Assembly (NCBI GenBank): GCA_964410665.1
Contig: CAYPIE010000023.1
Location: 1 to 64,000 of the forward strand
Length of the DNA stretch: 64,000 bases
DNA from: CAYPIE01 sp964410665
GTDB lineage: Bacteria; Planctomycetota; Planctomycetia; Gemmatales; Gemmataceae
Reading direction: 5' to 3'
This document shows positions 36,300 to 44,770 of the stretch, piece after piece (positions within the stretch are counted from its first letter, which is position 1; the number at the start of each line of letters is the position of its first letter). Made by a program: the position numbers and the translations under genes. The notes under the pieces were generated by a model, which ran no database searches, was not told where the DNA came from, and was given only the letters and a program-made list of their open reading frames with translations.

Positions 36300-36508
36300 G
36301 ACCTTGGCTCTGTCGTGGAAAGGCGATTGATGAGCCCGCAGACATTTCGCCTGCCCAAAAGCACCAGCCGATGCACCGAAACGCCAGGTCGTTTGCGATA
36401 TGCCAAGCTGGCCATCTCGTTGACATAAAGCTCCCAGAGTTGCCGCTCGGTCACCGTTTCTAAAGACTGGCGATCCAATCCGTCGCTGATCGTAGCGTGG
36501 ACGTTCAC
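36293..36508 (-). CDS. small protein upstream of WD40 kinase, unknown function
   Basis: The 71-residue ORF starts with GTG at 36508, five bases after AAAGGAG, a strong ribosome-binding site that decides the start. The sequence (LETVTERQLWELYVNEMASL then AYRKRPGVSVHRLVLLGRR) looks like a folded helical protein, but I recognise no family. A longer frame from 36637 lacks a ribosome-binding site. With the following ORF and the kinase it could form a three-gene unit, so a role as a regulator or substrate of the kinase is possible; that is inference from position alone. Confidence 0.4.
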   Translation of the reverse strand: MNVHATISDGLDRQSLETVTERQLWELYVNEMASLAYRKRPGVSVHRLVLLGRRNVCGLINRLSTTEPRSC

Positions 36509-36841
36509 TGGACTCCTTTCATTGGGATCGAAGGGATAGAATGAATTGGCGATTGTAAGTTCGCAGGTGCAGCGGTTGCAACGCATTTGCTCACTTTTTT
36601 TGACGCGGATCGAGCGTGATACCCACAAGGCTGTCACACCGAATACAATTTATATTATTATTTTAATATACAGAATATCAATCCATGCAAAGCGAAGCCC
36701 AGAACAACCTCGTTGAGCTGAGCTCGGTGCACTTTCATGGCGTTTCTTCGGGGGCGACAGTGCCAAAAGACCTGCCTCCCCGTGATCCAGGAACTGACTG
36801 CTGGCGATTCCGAGATACGCCCCACTGCGACCCATCGTTCA
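36509..36841. other. intergenic region with AT-rich island
   Basis: No gene is seen. Bases 36647-36680 are nearly all A and T in an otherwise GC-rich setting. The island lies upstream of the small ORF/kinase unit on the minus strand and beyond the end of the DUF1080 gene, so it may hold the unit's promoter. Confidence 0.4.
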
Positions 36842-37579
36842 CTACTTGAGCTCTTTAATACGGATGTCCTTGAACTCCGCCCACATCGGCCTGCCGCCGT
36901 GCAGCTGTAGCGCCAGGATGCCCTGCTTGAGGGCCTTCTCGTCGCTGTCGGTGAAGTCCATGATCAGCCGGCCGTTGAGGTAGTGCCGGATATGGTTGCC
37001 CTGGGCGATGATCACCACGTCGTTCCAGTCGTCGAGGTTGAACAGCTTCTTGAAGCCTTCCTGATCGATCAACTTGTCGGTGACCTTCTTCTTCCCGTCC
37101 TCGCCGATGACTGCCTTCTCCCCCACCAGGCAGATACGGCCCCGGCCCAAACCCTCGCCGTAGATGAAGCCAGCCACGTTGGGCAGCTTGACCTCGTTGC
37201 GGATCTCGTGCTGGTAGCCGCGGACGACCCAGGGATTACGCGGTTTGCCTGCGGTGATGTGCTTGGAACGGTACTGGATGCCCGAGTTGTTGGTGGCACT
37301 GGAGCGGAAGGACAGTCGCAGTTCAAAATCTTTGGTGTTGCCGTCCTGCCAGATCAAAAAGGTGTTGCCCTTGGACTTTTTGTCCGGGGTGGTTTCGCCG
37401 CGAATCACCCCGTTCTTGACTGACCACAGGCGCGGGTCGCCGTCCCAGCCACTCAGGTCCTTACCGTTGAAGATCGGCTTCAGGCCGACCTCTTTCGGCG
37501 GCGCCAGAGCCGCATCCTGGGCAGCAGCGACCGAGGCCAAGGACAACATTGCGACAAGCGCGACATCGTGAGGTTTCAT
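36842..37579 (-). CDS. secreted DUF1080 / 3-keto-disaccharide hydrolase-type protein
   Basis: The 245-residue protein has a signal peptide from ATG 37579 (VALVAMLSLASVAAAQ) and one DUF1080 jelly-roll domain: LKPIFNGKDLSGWDGDPRLW, VKNGVIRGETT, FELRLSFRSSATNNSGIQYR, NDVVIIAQGNHIRHYLNG and LALQLHGGRPMWAEFKDIRI. The family, very expanded in planctomycetes, includes enzymes that cleave 3-keto-disaccharides and many of unknown substrate. Length equals a single domain with nothing extra. It diverges from the esterase gene (199 bp between starts). Confidence 0.93.
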   Translation of the reverse strand: MKPHDVALVAMLSLASVAAAQDAALAPPKEVGLKPIFNGKDLSGWDGDPRLWSVKNGVIRGETTPDKKSKGNTFLIWQDGNTKDFELRLSFRSSATNNSGIQYRSKHITAGKPRNPWVVRGYQHEIRNEVKLPNVAGFIYGEGLGRGRICLVGEKAVIGEDGKKKVTDKLIDQEGFKKLFNLDDWNDVVIIAQGNHIRHYLNGRLIMDFTDSDEKALKQGILALQLHGGRPMWAEFKDIRIKELK

Positions 37580-37778
37580 GGTACACTCCGAGCTCAATGA
37601 CCTTCTCCAAAGCGACCCCTTTGCTTCCTTTTGAAGGAAGGAGTAGGCTGTCAGCACTCGATCAGAGGTCGCCAACCCGGTTAGTGTACTCGCAGCCCCG
37701 TCGCTCGTCTCGAACCAGCGGCCAACCGTCTATCCCGGTGCTCGTCGTACCCCCCCTTCCGTTGCTAGGAGCTCAACG

Positions 37779-38660
37779 ATGAACCAAGGTCCTTTGGTCT
37801 TGCTTACGACCCTTACCGCCCTCTCCTTTGTAAGCGTCGCACCAGCCCAGAACGTCCAGCGTGACCTCGTCTACGTCGAGTCCGGGCATGCACGCCAGGT
37901 GCTCGACATCTATGCGCCAACGATGCCCAAAAACAACCCTCTGCCCGTAGTCTTCTGGATTCACGGCGGCGGCTGGGTGACTGGGGATAAATCCAACGTC
38001 CAGCACAAGCCGAAGATGTTCACCGACCTAGGTTTCGTCTTCGTGGCAACCAACTACCGGCTATTGCCTGATGTGGAAATGGGCGAGCTGATCCGTGACG
38101 TCGCCAAATCCCTCGGTTGGGTGCATAAGAACATCGCCGAGCACGGCGGCGACCCGAAGCGGATCTTCGTCATGGGCCATTCCGCCGGGGCCCAGCTGGC
38201 CGCGCTGTTGTGCATTGACGAGCGTTACTTGCGGGACGAGGACGTCCCGTTTGACGTGCTCCTGGGCTGTGTGCCGGTCGACGGTGACACCTACGACCTG
38301 CCAGCGATCATCATGACTGCCGAGTTGCGGCAAACCCTGCACCACCTGCCGCTGCCGACATTCGGTCACCGGATCAAGTTCGGCAACGACCCGAAAAAGC
38401 ACATCGACTTCTCCGCGGTGACGCATGTGGCCAAAAGCAAGGGCATCCCGCCGTTCTTGATCCTGCACGTCGCCGGCCACCCCGACGTCACCGCCCAGGC
38501 CCGTCGCCTGGCCGCGGTACTCAAGGAAGCCGACATCCCGGTCCGCGTGTTTGCCGCGCGTGAGACGACGCACCGCAAGCTCAACGCCGACCTCGGCCTG
38601 CCCGACGACCCGGCAACCAAGGCGCTGTTTCAGTTTGTCGAGGAGCGGCGCAGCAAGTGA
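37779..38660 (+). CDS. secreted alpha/beta-hydrolase (esterase type)
   Basis: The 293-residue protein, with AGGAG before ATG 37779, has a signal peptide (LVLLTTLTALSFVSVAPAQ) and an alpha/beta-hydrolase fold of the HSL/BD-FAE kind: oxyanion motif WIHGGGWVTGDK, nucleophile Ser in VMGHSAGAQLA, and a C-terminal region with HVAGHPDV and TTHRKLN supplying the acid and His. Such enzymes hydrolyse carboxylic esters, sometimes acetyl or feruloyl groups on polysaccharides. Divergence from the DUF1080 gene hints at a shared carbohydrate role. The SDR gene downstream faces it with only 7 bp between the stops. Confidence 0.88.
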   Translation: MNQGPLVLLTTLTALSFVSVAPAQNVQRDLVYVESGHARQVLDIYAPTMPKNNPLPVVFWIHGGGWVTGDKSNVQHKPKMFTDLGFVFVATNYRLLPDVEMGELIRDVAKSLGWVHKNIAEHGGDPKRIFVMGHSAGAQLAALLCIDERYLRDEDVPFDVLLGCVPVDGDTYDLPAIIMTAELRQTLHHLPLPTFGHRIKFGNDPKKHIDFSAVTHVAKSKGIPPFLILHVAGHPDVTAQARRLAAVLKEADIPVRVFAARETTHRKLNADLGLPDDPATKALFQFVEERRSK

Positions 38661-38667
38661 AGGAAGC

Positions 38668-39486
38668 TCAGGGCATCCCCTCGCCCGAGGTCTCGACCGG
38701 GTGCATATCCCGCGCTTTGAGTAGCTGCCGGTGATAACGCCCGGCCAGCCAGTCCCCGATCCCTCGAGGCAGGTGGCGTAACAGCCAGGTCCGCCAGACA
38801 TCACGCCGGGGGAAGGCGTAAAACGATTTGCCCCGGGCGATCGCGTTGAGGATCTTGCGGACCGCGTCGTCGACCGCCAACATCGCCGGCGGCACCGGGA
38901 TGTTCATGTGGGCCGCGAGGTCCGTCTTGATGAAGCCGGGGCAAATCGTGGTCACACGAATTCCGTGCGGACGGAGCTCAACGCGAAAAGCATCGCACAG
39001 AGCGTTGACTCCGGCCTTGCTGGCGCAATAGCCGGCCAGCAGGGGCATGCCGCGGTACGAGGCAGCGCTGGACATGGCCACCAGATGGCCGCGCTGCCGC
39101 TGGCACATCCCCGGCAACACCGCAGCAAAGCTGTTGGCCACTCCCAGCAGGTTGACGCGGATCTCGGCCGTGAACGCATCGACGGCAAATGCCTGCGCCG
39201 AAGTCTCGTGGACGATCCCGGCGTTCGCGATCAACACATCGGTCGAGCCCAACGCCGCCTCAAGCTCGGCCACCGCTTGCCGCATCGCCTCGGCATCCGT
39301 CACGTCGGCCACGGCGCTGGCAAACCGTCGGCTGCCGAGCTCCAGGCGTAAACGGTCGAGCCGATCTGCATGCAGGTCAATCGCCCCGACCCGAGCCCCC
39401 GCCCCGGCCAGTTCACCGGCCAGAGCCCGGCCGATACCTCGACCGGCCCCCGTGACCACGACCACACAATCGCGAAAGGCGTCCAT
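38668..39486 (-). CDS. short-chain dehydrogenase/reductase
   Basis: The 272-residue protein starts at ATG 39486 directly behind AAGGAGGAG. The NAD(P)-binding TGAGRGIG, the NAG motif (LIANAGIV), the catalytic Ser in VAMSSAAS and YCASK Tyr/Lys are all present. The C-terminal extension (FPRRDVWRTWLLRHLPRGIG) resembles membrane-associated SDRs that act on lipids or retinol-like substrates. The substrate is unknown. Its promoter region is shared with the divergent ATPase gene and the tandem palindromic repeats. Confidence 0.9.
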   Translation of the reverse strand: MDAFRDCVVVVTGAGRGIGRALAGELAGAGARVGAIDLHADRLDRLRLELGSRRFASAVADVTDAEAMRQAVAELEAALGSTDVLIANAGIVHETSAQAFAVDAFTAEIRVNLLGVANSFAAVLPGMCQRQRGHLVAMSSAASYRGMPLLAGYCASKAGVNALCDAFRVELRPHGIRVTTICPGFIKTDLAAHMNIPVPPAMLAVDDAVRKILNAIARGKSFYAFPRRDVWRTWLLRHLPRGIGDWLAGRYHRQLLKARDMHPVETSGEGMP

Positions 39487-39537
39487 CTTCGCTCCTCCTT
39501 GGAAATCGGCAAGAGGTCGTTCCACCGGTTGGGATAT

Positions 39538-39566
39538 TTGACAACGAACGCACAAGCGAATAAGCT
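39538..39566 (+). promoter_or_regulatory. candidate promoter of the AAA ATPase gene overlapped by repeats
   Basis: TTGACA at 39538-39543 is a perfect -35 match; after 17 bases comes TAAGCT at 39561-39566, a weak -10 (three of six) that falls inside the first palindromic repeat. A protein bound to the repeats would cover the -10 region. Confidence 0.4.
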
Positions 39567-39606
39567 ACAAGCACCGTAGCTTAATAAGCTACAAACACCG
39601 TAGCTT
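39559..39606. repeat. two tandem 24-bp repeats, each a palindrome (putative operator)
   Basis: The units at 39559-39582 and 39583-39606 differ at one position. Each contains AAGCTAC, seven bases, then GTAGCTT. In addition CGAATAAGCTAC at 39557-39568 and GTAGCTTATTCG at 39600-39611 form a perfect 12-bp outer inverted repeat. The array ends 15 bp before the ATPase start codon. Confidence 0.85.
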
Positions 39607-39621
39607 ATTCGAGGTTTGATC

Positions 39622-41088
39622 ATGCCCGCCTGGGGTTTTTACGGCCGTCAAGACGAGCTCAAGGCGTTGCGCAGCATCTTGAGCCGAAAGCGTTGGTTCT
39701 TTGTCAAGATCACCGGCCGACGACGGATCGGCAAGACCACCCTGATCCAACAGGCGATCCAAGAGAGCACCGACCGACCGGTCTACTGTGTGCAGATCCC
39801 GGACTCTGGTGAGGCGGGTGTCCTCTCGGCTGTGAACGACGCGATGGAAACTTTCGATATACCCCAAGATCGATACCCACGCCCGCGCAACCTCGCCGAA
39901 CTGGCGAAGCTGTGCGCGGTACTGGCCGAGGATGGGTATCTGGTGGTCTTGGACGAGTTTCAGTACTTCAACCGCCGAGGCTTCGAGGAGTTCTGCTCAC
40001 GGTTACAGGCAGCGGCAGACCACCTGGCCCACCAGGCAGACCGAGTCCGCGGTGGGTGGGCCGTCTTGGGCTCGATTCGCACGGAAATGACGGCGTTGCT
40101 CGACGACCGCTCGGCCCCGCTCCACGGCCGTGTCACCGATCCGCTCGAACTCGACCATTTGAGTATCGACTCCGTCCTGGCCATCCTGCACGAGCACGCC
40201 ACACCGACAGCGGAACGGCTATTGTTCTTGTGGACGCTGTTCGAGGGAGTTCCCAAGTTTTACCGTGACTGTTACGAGCAAGACGTGCTGGATGCGGACC
40301 GGCAAACCCTTTTGCGGAAGATGTTTTTCGAAAGCTCCGCGCCATTACGGTCCGAGGCCGACACCTGGTTCCTGCGTGAGATCGGCGGGAAGGCCGATAC
40401 CGTCCTCAAGTTCGTTGCCCGCAACCCTGGCATGATGCATAACGAACTCGTCAACGCTATCCGGGATGCGAGCGGAGAGCAGACCAAGAACATTGGCAGC
40501 TACTTGAAAACCCTGACCGATCGCTACCGACTAATCGAGCGGAAGTTGCCGGTGTTTGCACCCGACAAAGCACGAAGGGGGCGATACTATGTCACCGACA
40601 ACTTCCTAGCTGCCTGGCTCGCCGCACTGGCAAGCCGGGTCTCGGCAAGAACCTTTCGCCCGATCGACCAGCTTCTTGCAGAGGCAGATAACAAGCTGGC
40701 CGACACGGAAGGAACGGGGTTGGAGAAACTGGTCGGCCAACTGTACGAGGAGAGGAGTCGCTGCGGTATTGGCGACTTCCCGCTCACCCGGCGGATCCAC
40801 GGTTACTGGGACCGCAAAGATACCGAGATCGACCTTGTTGCGGTCAACGATGATACCCAACGCATCCGGTTCGGGTCGTGTAAGCGCTCCGCGAACAAGT
40901 TGCTGACCAACATTACCAACCTCAAGAACCATGTTGACCGCTTCCTGGATAAACAACGCGCCTACCAGCCCTGGCAAATCGACTACGTCGGTATCTCGGT
41001 CCAGCTCAGTCAGGATGAGCGTAAGGTCCTCACCCGGAACGGCATCATCCCCCAGTCGCTCGACGATCTCACCAAGGGGCTCATCTGA
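39622..41088 (+). CDS. archaeal-type AAA ATPase with DUF234 nuclease-like C-terminus
   Basis: The 488-residue protein from ATG 39622 matches the Arch_ATPase/DUF234 family: leading FYGRQDELKAL, Walker A GRRRIGKTT (32-40), Walker B LVVLDEFQYF (about 107-116), a helical middle, a winged-helix-like region near NIGSYLKTLTDRYRLIE, and a C-terminal PD-(D/E)xK-like core (DTEIDLVAVN, then RFGSCKRS). The family is common in archaea and patchy in bacteria, its function unknown though a nuclease or defence role has been suggested by the fold. The start is followed at once by coding sequence and preceded by the palindromic array, suggesting autoregulation. A TTG at 39616 is an alternative start. Confidence 0.85.
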   Translation: MPAWGFYGRQDELKALRSILSRKRWFFVKITGRRRIGKTTLIQQAIQESTDRPVYCVQIPDSGEAGVLSAVNDAMETFDIPQDRYPRPRNLAELAKLCAVLAEDGYLVVLDEFQYFNRRGFEEFCSRLQAAADHLAHQADRVRGGWAVLGSIRTEMTALLDDRSAPLHGRVTDPLELDHLSIDSVLAILHEHATPTAERLLFLWTLFEGVPKFYRDCYEQDVLDADRQTLLRKMFFESSAPLRSEADTWFLREIGGKADTVLKFVARNPGMMHNELVNAIRDASGEQTKNIGSYLKTLTDRYRLIERKLPVFAPDKARRGRYYVTDNFLAAWLAALASRVSARTFRPIDQLLAEADNKLADTEGTGLEKLVGQLYEERSRCGIGDFPLTRRIHGYWDRKDTEIDLVAVNDDTQRIRFGSCKRSANKLLTNITNLKNHVDRFLDKQRAYQPWQIDYVGISVQLSQDERKVLTRNGIIPQSLDDLTKGLI

Positions 41089-41182
41089 ACGATTGGTCTC
41101 AACGCCGGTTAGCAACGGTCATCCGCCCTCAGTTCTTTGCTGCGTCCAGCCGAACCGAAGCCCCCCTTCCGGTTCCACCCGA

Positions 41183-43810
41183 TCACTCCGGCGACTCTTT
41201 AATGATCTTGCGGTACACCCGGCGGGCGTGCGCGTAGTCGGCCGCGGCCTGCTCGCGTTCTTCAGGGTGGTAGGTGTTGAGCTTCGACTTCCAGCACTGC
41301 TGCACCCCGGCCAGGCACCACTCAGCGCTGTGCTTGTTGGCGCGGATTGGTTGGTCGCCGACCAACACAAAGAACGGGTTGGTGTGCGCGGACGGAGTCA
41401 CGCGTAGGGCCACCCAACTGCTCGACGCAATTGGGGTCTCGAAGCGGAGCTCCTGGATCGCGCCGTTGCACTTGAGGGGCCGTTTCTCCACCGACACGCC
41501 GTTGACAATCAGCTCCACCGGGATGCTCTCTCGCCCCGGCTTGAGTGCCGCGGCCCGGACGCTAAAGCTCAACTTGCCGGGTTTCGCCAGGCGGATTTCG
41601 CTGCCGTCGACGCCGAGCTCGTACGGTTGGTCACCGGCCGTGGCGGTGAAGTCCATCAGGTGGCTGGTCCCATCACTAACATAGCTGCGGCCATTGGCGA
41701 TCGCCTGAACCCATTTCTTGAAAGTGAGCTCCCCGTCGACCTTGGCGTAGACCCGGCCCATACCGACCCGGTCGCCCGAGATGCACGGGAAGTCGGTCTC
41801 GCCACTGGCCCGCACCCGGAAGCCGCAGTTGAGCACGTGGTACCACATAGTCCACTCGGCGCGGCGGTCGGTGTCCATGGTGCTGATGAAGTCAACGGCA
41901 GGCACCAGCTCCCCGTCCAGGCCCGGCACCTTATGCGTGACATCGACAATAAATTCGTTGGCCCCGATGCCGTCGTAGGCCGGGATGTTGAAGTGCGGGA
42001 TGCCCCCAGGGGCGTCCTTGGCCCCTTCGATGCGGCCAACGAACCGAGTCAACCCATTGCCCGAGTGGGCCGGGCCGCACACCGCCCCCTGCTTCTGAGC
42101 CCAACGCAGAGTGTTCATGCCGAGGGTGGGCCAGTGGTCCTTGGATTTGCCCCCCGGCGGGATCTGCTCCTTGAGGTTGAGCAAATTCAGGTGGCCTGAG
42201 GCATGCGAGCCGAAGCCGCTCACCTCGACGTCGTAGCGGAGCAGGTAGGGCAACTGCGACACATCGTCAGGTTTACCTGTGAAGAAGCGTTTTTGATAAT
42301 CGAAGCACGGCCCCCAGGTCAGGCAGCAGCCGATTTTCAAGTCCTCGCCCAGGATGTGCCGCATCATGTCACGGGGCTCGACACCTTCGGTGGGGTTCTC
42401 GTAGTGTAAACACCCCGCGGCATGGATGTGGTGGTCGCCGCTCACCCAGCCGTCTTTCAACGGGTCGATCCAGCGGTTCACCGTGTAGCGGAATTCGGTT
42501 GGCTTCTTGCCAACGACCAAGGTCTTCGTCTCGGGGATCGACTCGGGGCCGCGTGAGCAGCGGACGGTGTACTTCCCGGTCGGCAGCCGCACCGTCTCGC
42601 CGGTGGCGCGGTAGACCTGTGGGTGGAAGAAGAAGTCTGGCGCCAACCGCTTGGCCTGGGCCGGGTAGACCCGTCTCTGGGCATCGCGGATGATGAATGC
42701 CGCGGTGGTAGGCGTGCCGTCGAACTCCGCCACTTGGAAGGTCACCGGCACCGAGGGTTGTGCGGCAAAGGCCAGCTCGATGGTGGTCCGGCCAGCCCCC
42801 GGTCGGGCTGCTCGATATAAGGCAATCCGGTCGAAGGTTGCGATGCCGGGTTCATCGCCCGGGTCAATGCGAATGCCGGCCAGTTCGCCTTCGGGACTCG
42901 CGAAGCGGACGGTGTACTGCTGCTGGCCCGGTTGGATCGGAAAGTTCACCTGATGCGCTTCGTTCGGTTCCGGGCGTTGTTTGGTCCACCAGAATACCTG
43001 ACCCACTCCCGCCTTGGCAAACTTGGCTTGGAAGGCCAGCACAAACTTGCCCTTTTTCGCCGCGACCTGAGTTGAGAAGTAAGGGTCGCCGCCGGTCACG
43101 GTCACTTGGAGGGCATTCTTCGCGGCTTCGAGTTGGCACTGGTGGTCGGCGTGCCAGCCGTCGGTGTCCTTGGTGAAGCTCCAGCGGCGGACCAGGTCTC
43201 CCCGCCCGCGCTGCAAGCCCTTGCCCCCTTCGATCCGGAAGGACAGCGTTGCCGTTTTGTCTCCGGTATCGCGGCTATACAGCTGCACCACCGTGTATTC
43301 CAAACCGAGGCCGCTCAGGTTCGGCAGCAGCGGCTGAGAGGTGTAGGGAAGTAGCCCCAGCCAGCGCTCGGCCACCTCCTCCTTGGGGGAAGATGGCAGC
43401 GGTCGGGCGTTCGGGCTGTCGATGCGTAGCTGTCCGGTGGCACCCGGTTGGTTGATCACCTTGACCATGTAGGCACGCCAGCCCTGCTCGATCAAGGACC
43501 GTTTTTTGGCGGTTGGCAGCACCTGAGCCACTCCCGTCTGGTCGATTTTCACCACCGCTAAGCAATGGGGGTCGAGCAAACGCTGCACGGTGCGGACTGC
43601 TGTCTCGCCCTGATCGGCGGTCAAGGACGCCAGGGCCTTGCGGGTGTCAGCGGGCAACGGTTGCCCAAGGTAGTCCAAAGCAGTGTCAAGCCGTTTAGCC
43701 TGGGCAATGAGCGGCTGGGCGTCCGGGCCCGTTACCGTCGGCCAATCCTCGGCCGCAACCGCTGCGGGTCCAAATGGGAAGAGTGCCAGACAAAGCAGCA
43801 ACGTACGCAC
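41183..43810 (-). CDS. secreted CehA/McbA-type metallohydrolase with long N-terminal extension
   Basis: The 875-residue protein has a signal peptide (LLLCLALFPFGPAAVAAE). Residues about 25-220 match the whole of the protein encoded just upstream. A beta-sandwich region follows, and from about residue 455 a PHP-like CehA/McbA domain: VSGDHHIHAAGC supplies the HxH pair, CGPAHSGNG another His, and DTDRRAEWTMWYH and RVRASGETDFPCI further candidate ligands. The family includes carbaryl hydrolase; most members have unknown substrates. Length is much greater than a single domain because of the N-terminal extension. It follows its paralogous partner by 18 bp. Confidence 0.82.
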   Translation of the reverse strand: MRTLLLCLALFPFGPAAVAAEDWPTVTGPDAQPLIAQAKRLDTALDYLGQPLPADTRKALASLTADQGETAVRTVQRLLDPHCLAVVKIDQTGVAQVLPTAKKRSLIEQGWRAYMVKVINQPGATGQLRIDSPNARPLPSSPKEEVAERWLGLLPYTSQPLLPNLSGLGLEYTVVQLYSRDTGDKTATLSFRIEGGKGLQRGRGDLVRRWSFTKDTDGWHADHQCQLEAAKNALQVTVTGGDPYFSTQVAAKKGKFVLAFQAKFAKAGVGQVFWWTKQRPEPNEAHQVNFPIQPGQQQYTVRFASPEGELAGIRIDPGDEPGIATFDRIALYRAARPGAGRTTIELAFAAQPSVPVTFQVAEFDGTPTTAAFIIRDAQRRVYPAQAKRLAPDFFFHPQVYRATGETVRLPTGKYTVRCSRGPESIPETKTLVVGKKPTEFRYTVNRWIDPLKDGWVSGDHHIHAAGCLHYENPTEGVEPRDMMRHILGEDLKIGCCLTWGPCFDYQKRFFTGKPDDVSQLPYLLRYDVEVSGFGSHASGHLNLLNLKEQIPPGGKSKDHWPTLGMNTLRWAQKQGAVCGPAHSGNGLTRFVGRIEGAKDAPGGIPHFNIPAYDGIGANEFIVDVTHKVPGLDGELVPAVDFISTMDTDRRAEWTMWYHVLNCGFRVRASGETDFPCISGDRVGMGRVYAKVDGELTFKKWVQAIANGRSYVSDGTSHLMDFTATAGDQPYELGVDGSEIRLAKPGKLSFSVRAAALKPGRESIPVELIVNGVSVEKRPLKCNGAIQELRFETPIASSSWVALRVTPSAHTNPFFVLVGDQPIRANKHSAEWCLAGVQQCWKSKLNTYHPEEREQAAADYAHARRVYRKIIKESPE

Positions 43811-43828
43811 AGTTACACCTCCAGGGAT

Positions 43829-44488
43829 TTATTTGTCGGGATCTGGCCCGGTCACGGTAAACAGGACCGGTACCTCGCCGCGAAAACCGATATCCTGGGT
43901 CCCTTGCCCAGCCTCGATGCCGATGGTCAGTTCCTGCTTCCCAGGGTGTTGAGCGGTGACCGTCAACAGCCGGTATTCCACGGGCAACCCACCCAGTTCT
44001 GCCCCGAGGCTAGCGACCTTGGCAATCTTCAGGGTGAAGGGGTTGTTTCGGGCACCAACATAGGTGCCCTTGGGCTTGAGTTGCTGCTGGCCACCGGAAG
44101 CGTTGTCGACACGCATGAGAAATGCCCGTGGCCTGCCAGCAACCAGTTGTGCCGCTGCTGGACCGCGCTGCACCTTGACCCGTCCTTCGGGGTTGATCTG
44201 AATCACCAACAAGGCCTGGCCTTCGAGAGCCCGTTCAAGCGCCCCTGAGTTGCCCGCGGCCAGGGCTGCGTCCACCGCCTTGCGGGTCACCGGGTCCCAG
44301 GTCGGTGCCGTCGATTGCAGCTCCTTGCGGATGATGCGGACCTGTTCGGCCAGCGACAGGGGTCGGCCCGGCATCGGAGTCTGCGACGGTGGGTGCAGCA
44401 TCCCCCACGTCCTGTCCCCAGTCAGAGCCACAAGAAGCCCAATGCCAAACGTCCAGCGGAGTAGGATGCGGCAAGTCGGTGTCATCAT
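43829..44488 (-). CDS. secreted protein paralogous to the N-terminus of the CehA-type protein
   Basis: The 219-residue protein has a signal peptide (LLRWTFGIGLLVALTGDRTW). Its body aligns with residues about 60-225 of the next protein: LLVIQINPEGRVKVQ against LAVVKIDQTGVAQVL, AFLMRVDNASGGQQQL against AYMVKVINQPGATGQL, and LGGLPVEYRLLTV...LTIGIEAGQG against LSGLGLEYTVVQL...LSFRIEGGKG. It lacks any hydrolase domain. It is the first gene of a two-gene unit; the shared module may let the two proteins bind each other or the same ligand. Function unknown. Confidence 0.7.
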   Translation of the reverse strand: MMTPTCRILLRWTFGIGLLVALTGDRTWGMLHPPSQTPMPGRPLSLAEQVRIIRKELQSTAPTWDPVTRKAVDAALAAGNSGALERALEGQALLVIQINPEGRVKVQRGPAAAQLVAGRPRAFLMRVDNASGGQQQLKPKGTYVGARNNPFTLKIAKVASLGAELGGLPVEYRLLTVTAQHPGKQELTIGIEAGQGTQDIGFRGEVPVLFTVTGPDPDK

Positions 44489-44770
44489 TCCTCACCTGGG
44501 CAAGCAAGCCTGGAAGCAGTACGCATCGACGTTATTCGAAAGCATGACCGAAAACCGGGGCATCATCAAGCCCTTGGCCAACTCGAACCGAGCTTGCTGG
44601 CTCCTCGCCACTCGCGGGTCCCCCCAGATCCGGGGCGTGGCAGCAAACTTACGGAATCCGAACATAAGAAGTGTTGAAACATCTGGGCTTCAAAGGGCAT
44701 GGTGGGACTTGCTTGCCACTCAGCCTCACAAGATCAAACGTGTCGATTCCTGAGTCTAAACTTTTACTCC

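Noticed and set aside
44490..44770. ORFs in the gap before the AI-2E gene
   Set aside because: No ribosome-binding site or family; composition is not coding-like.
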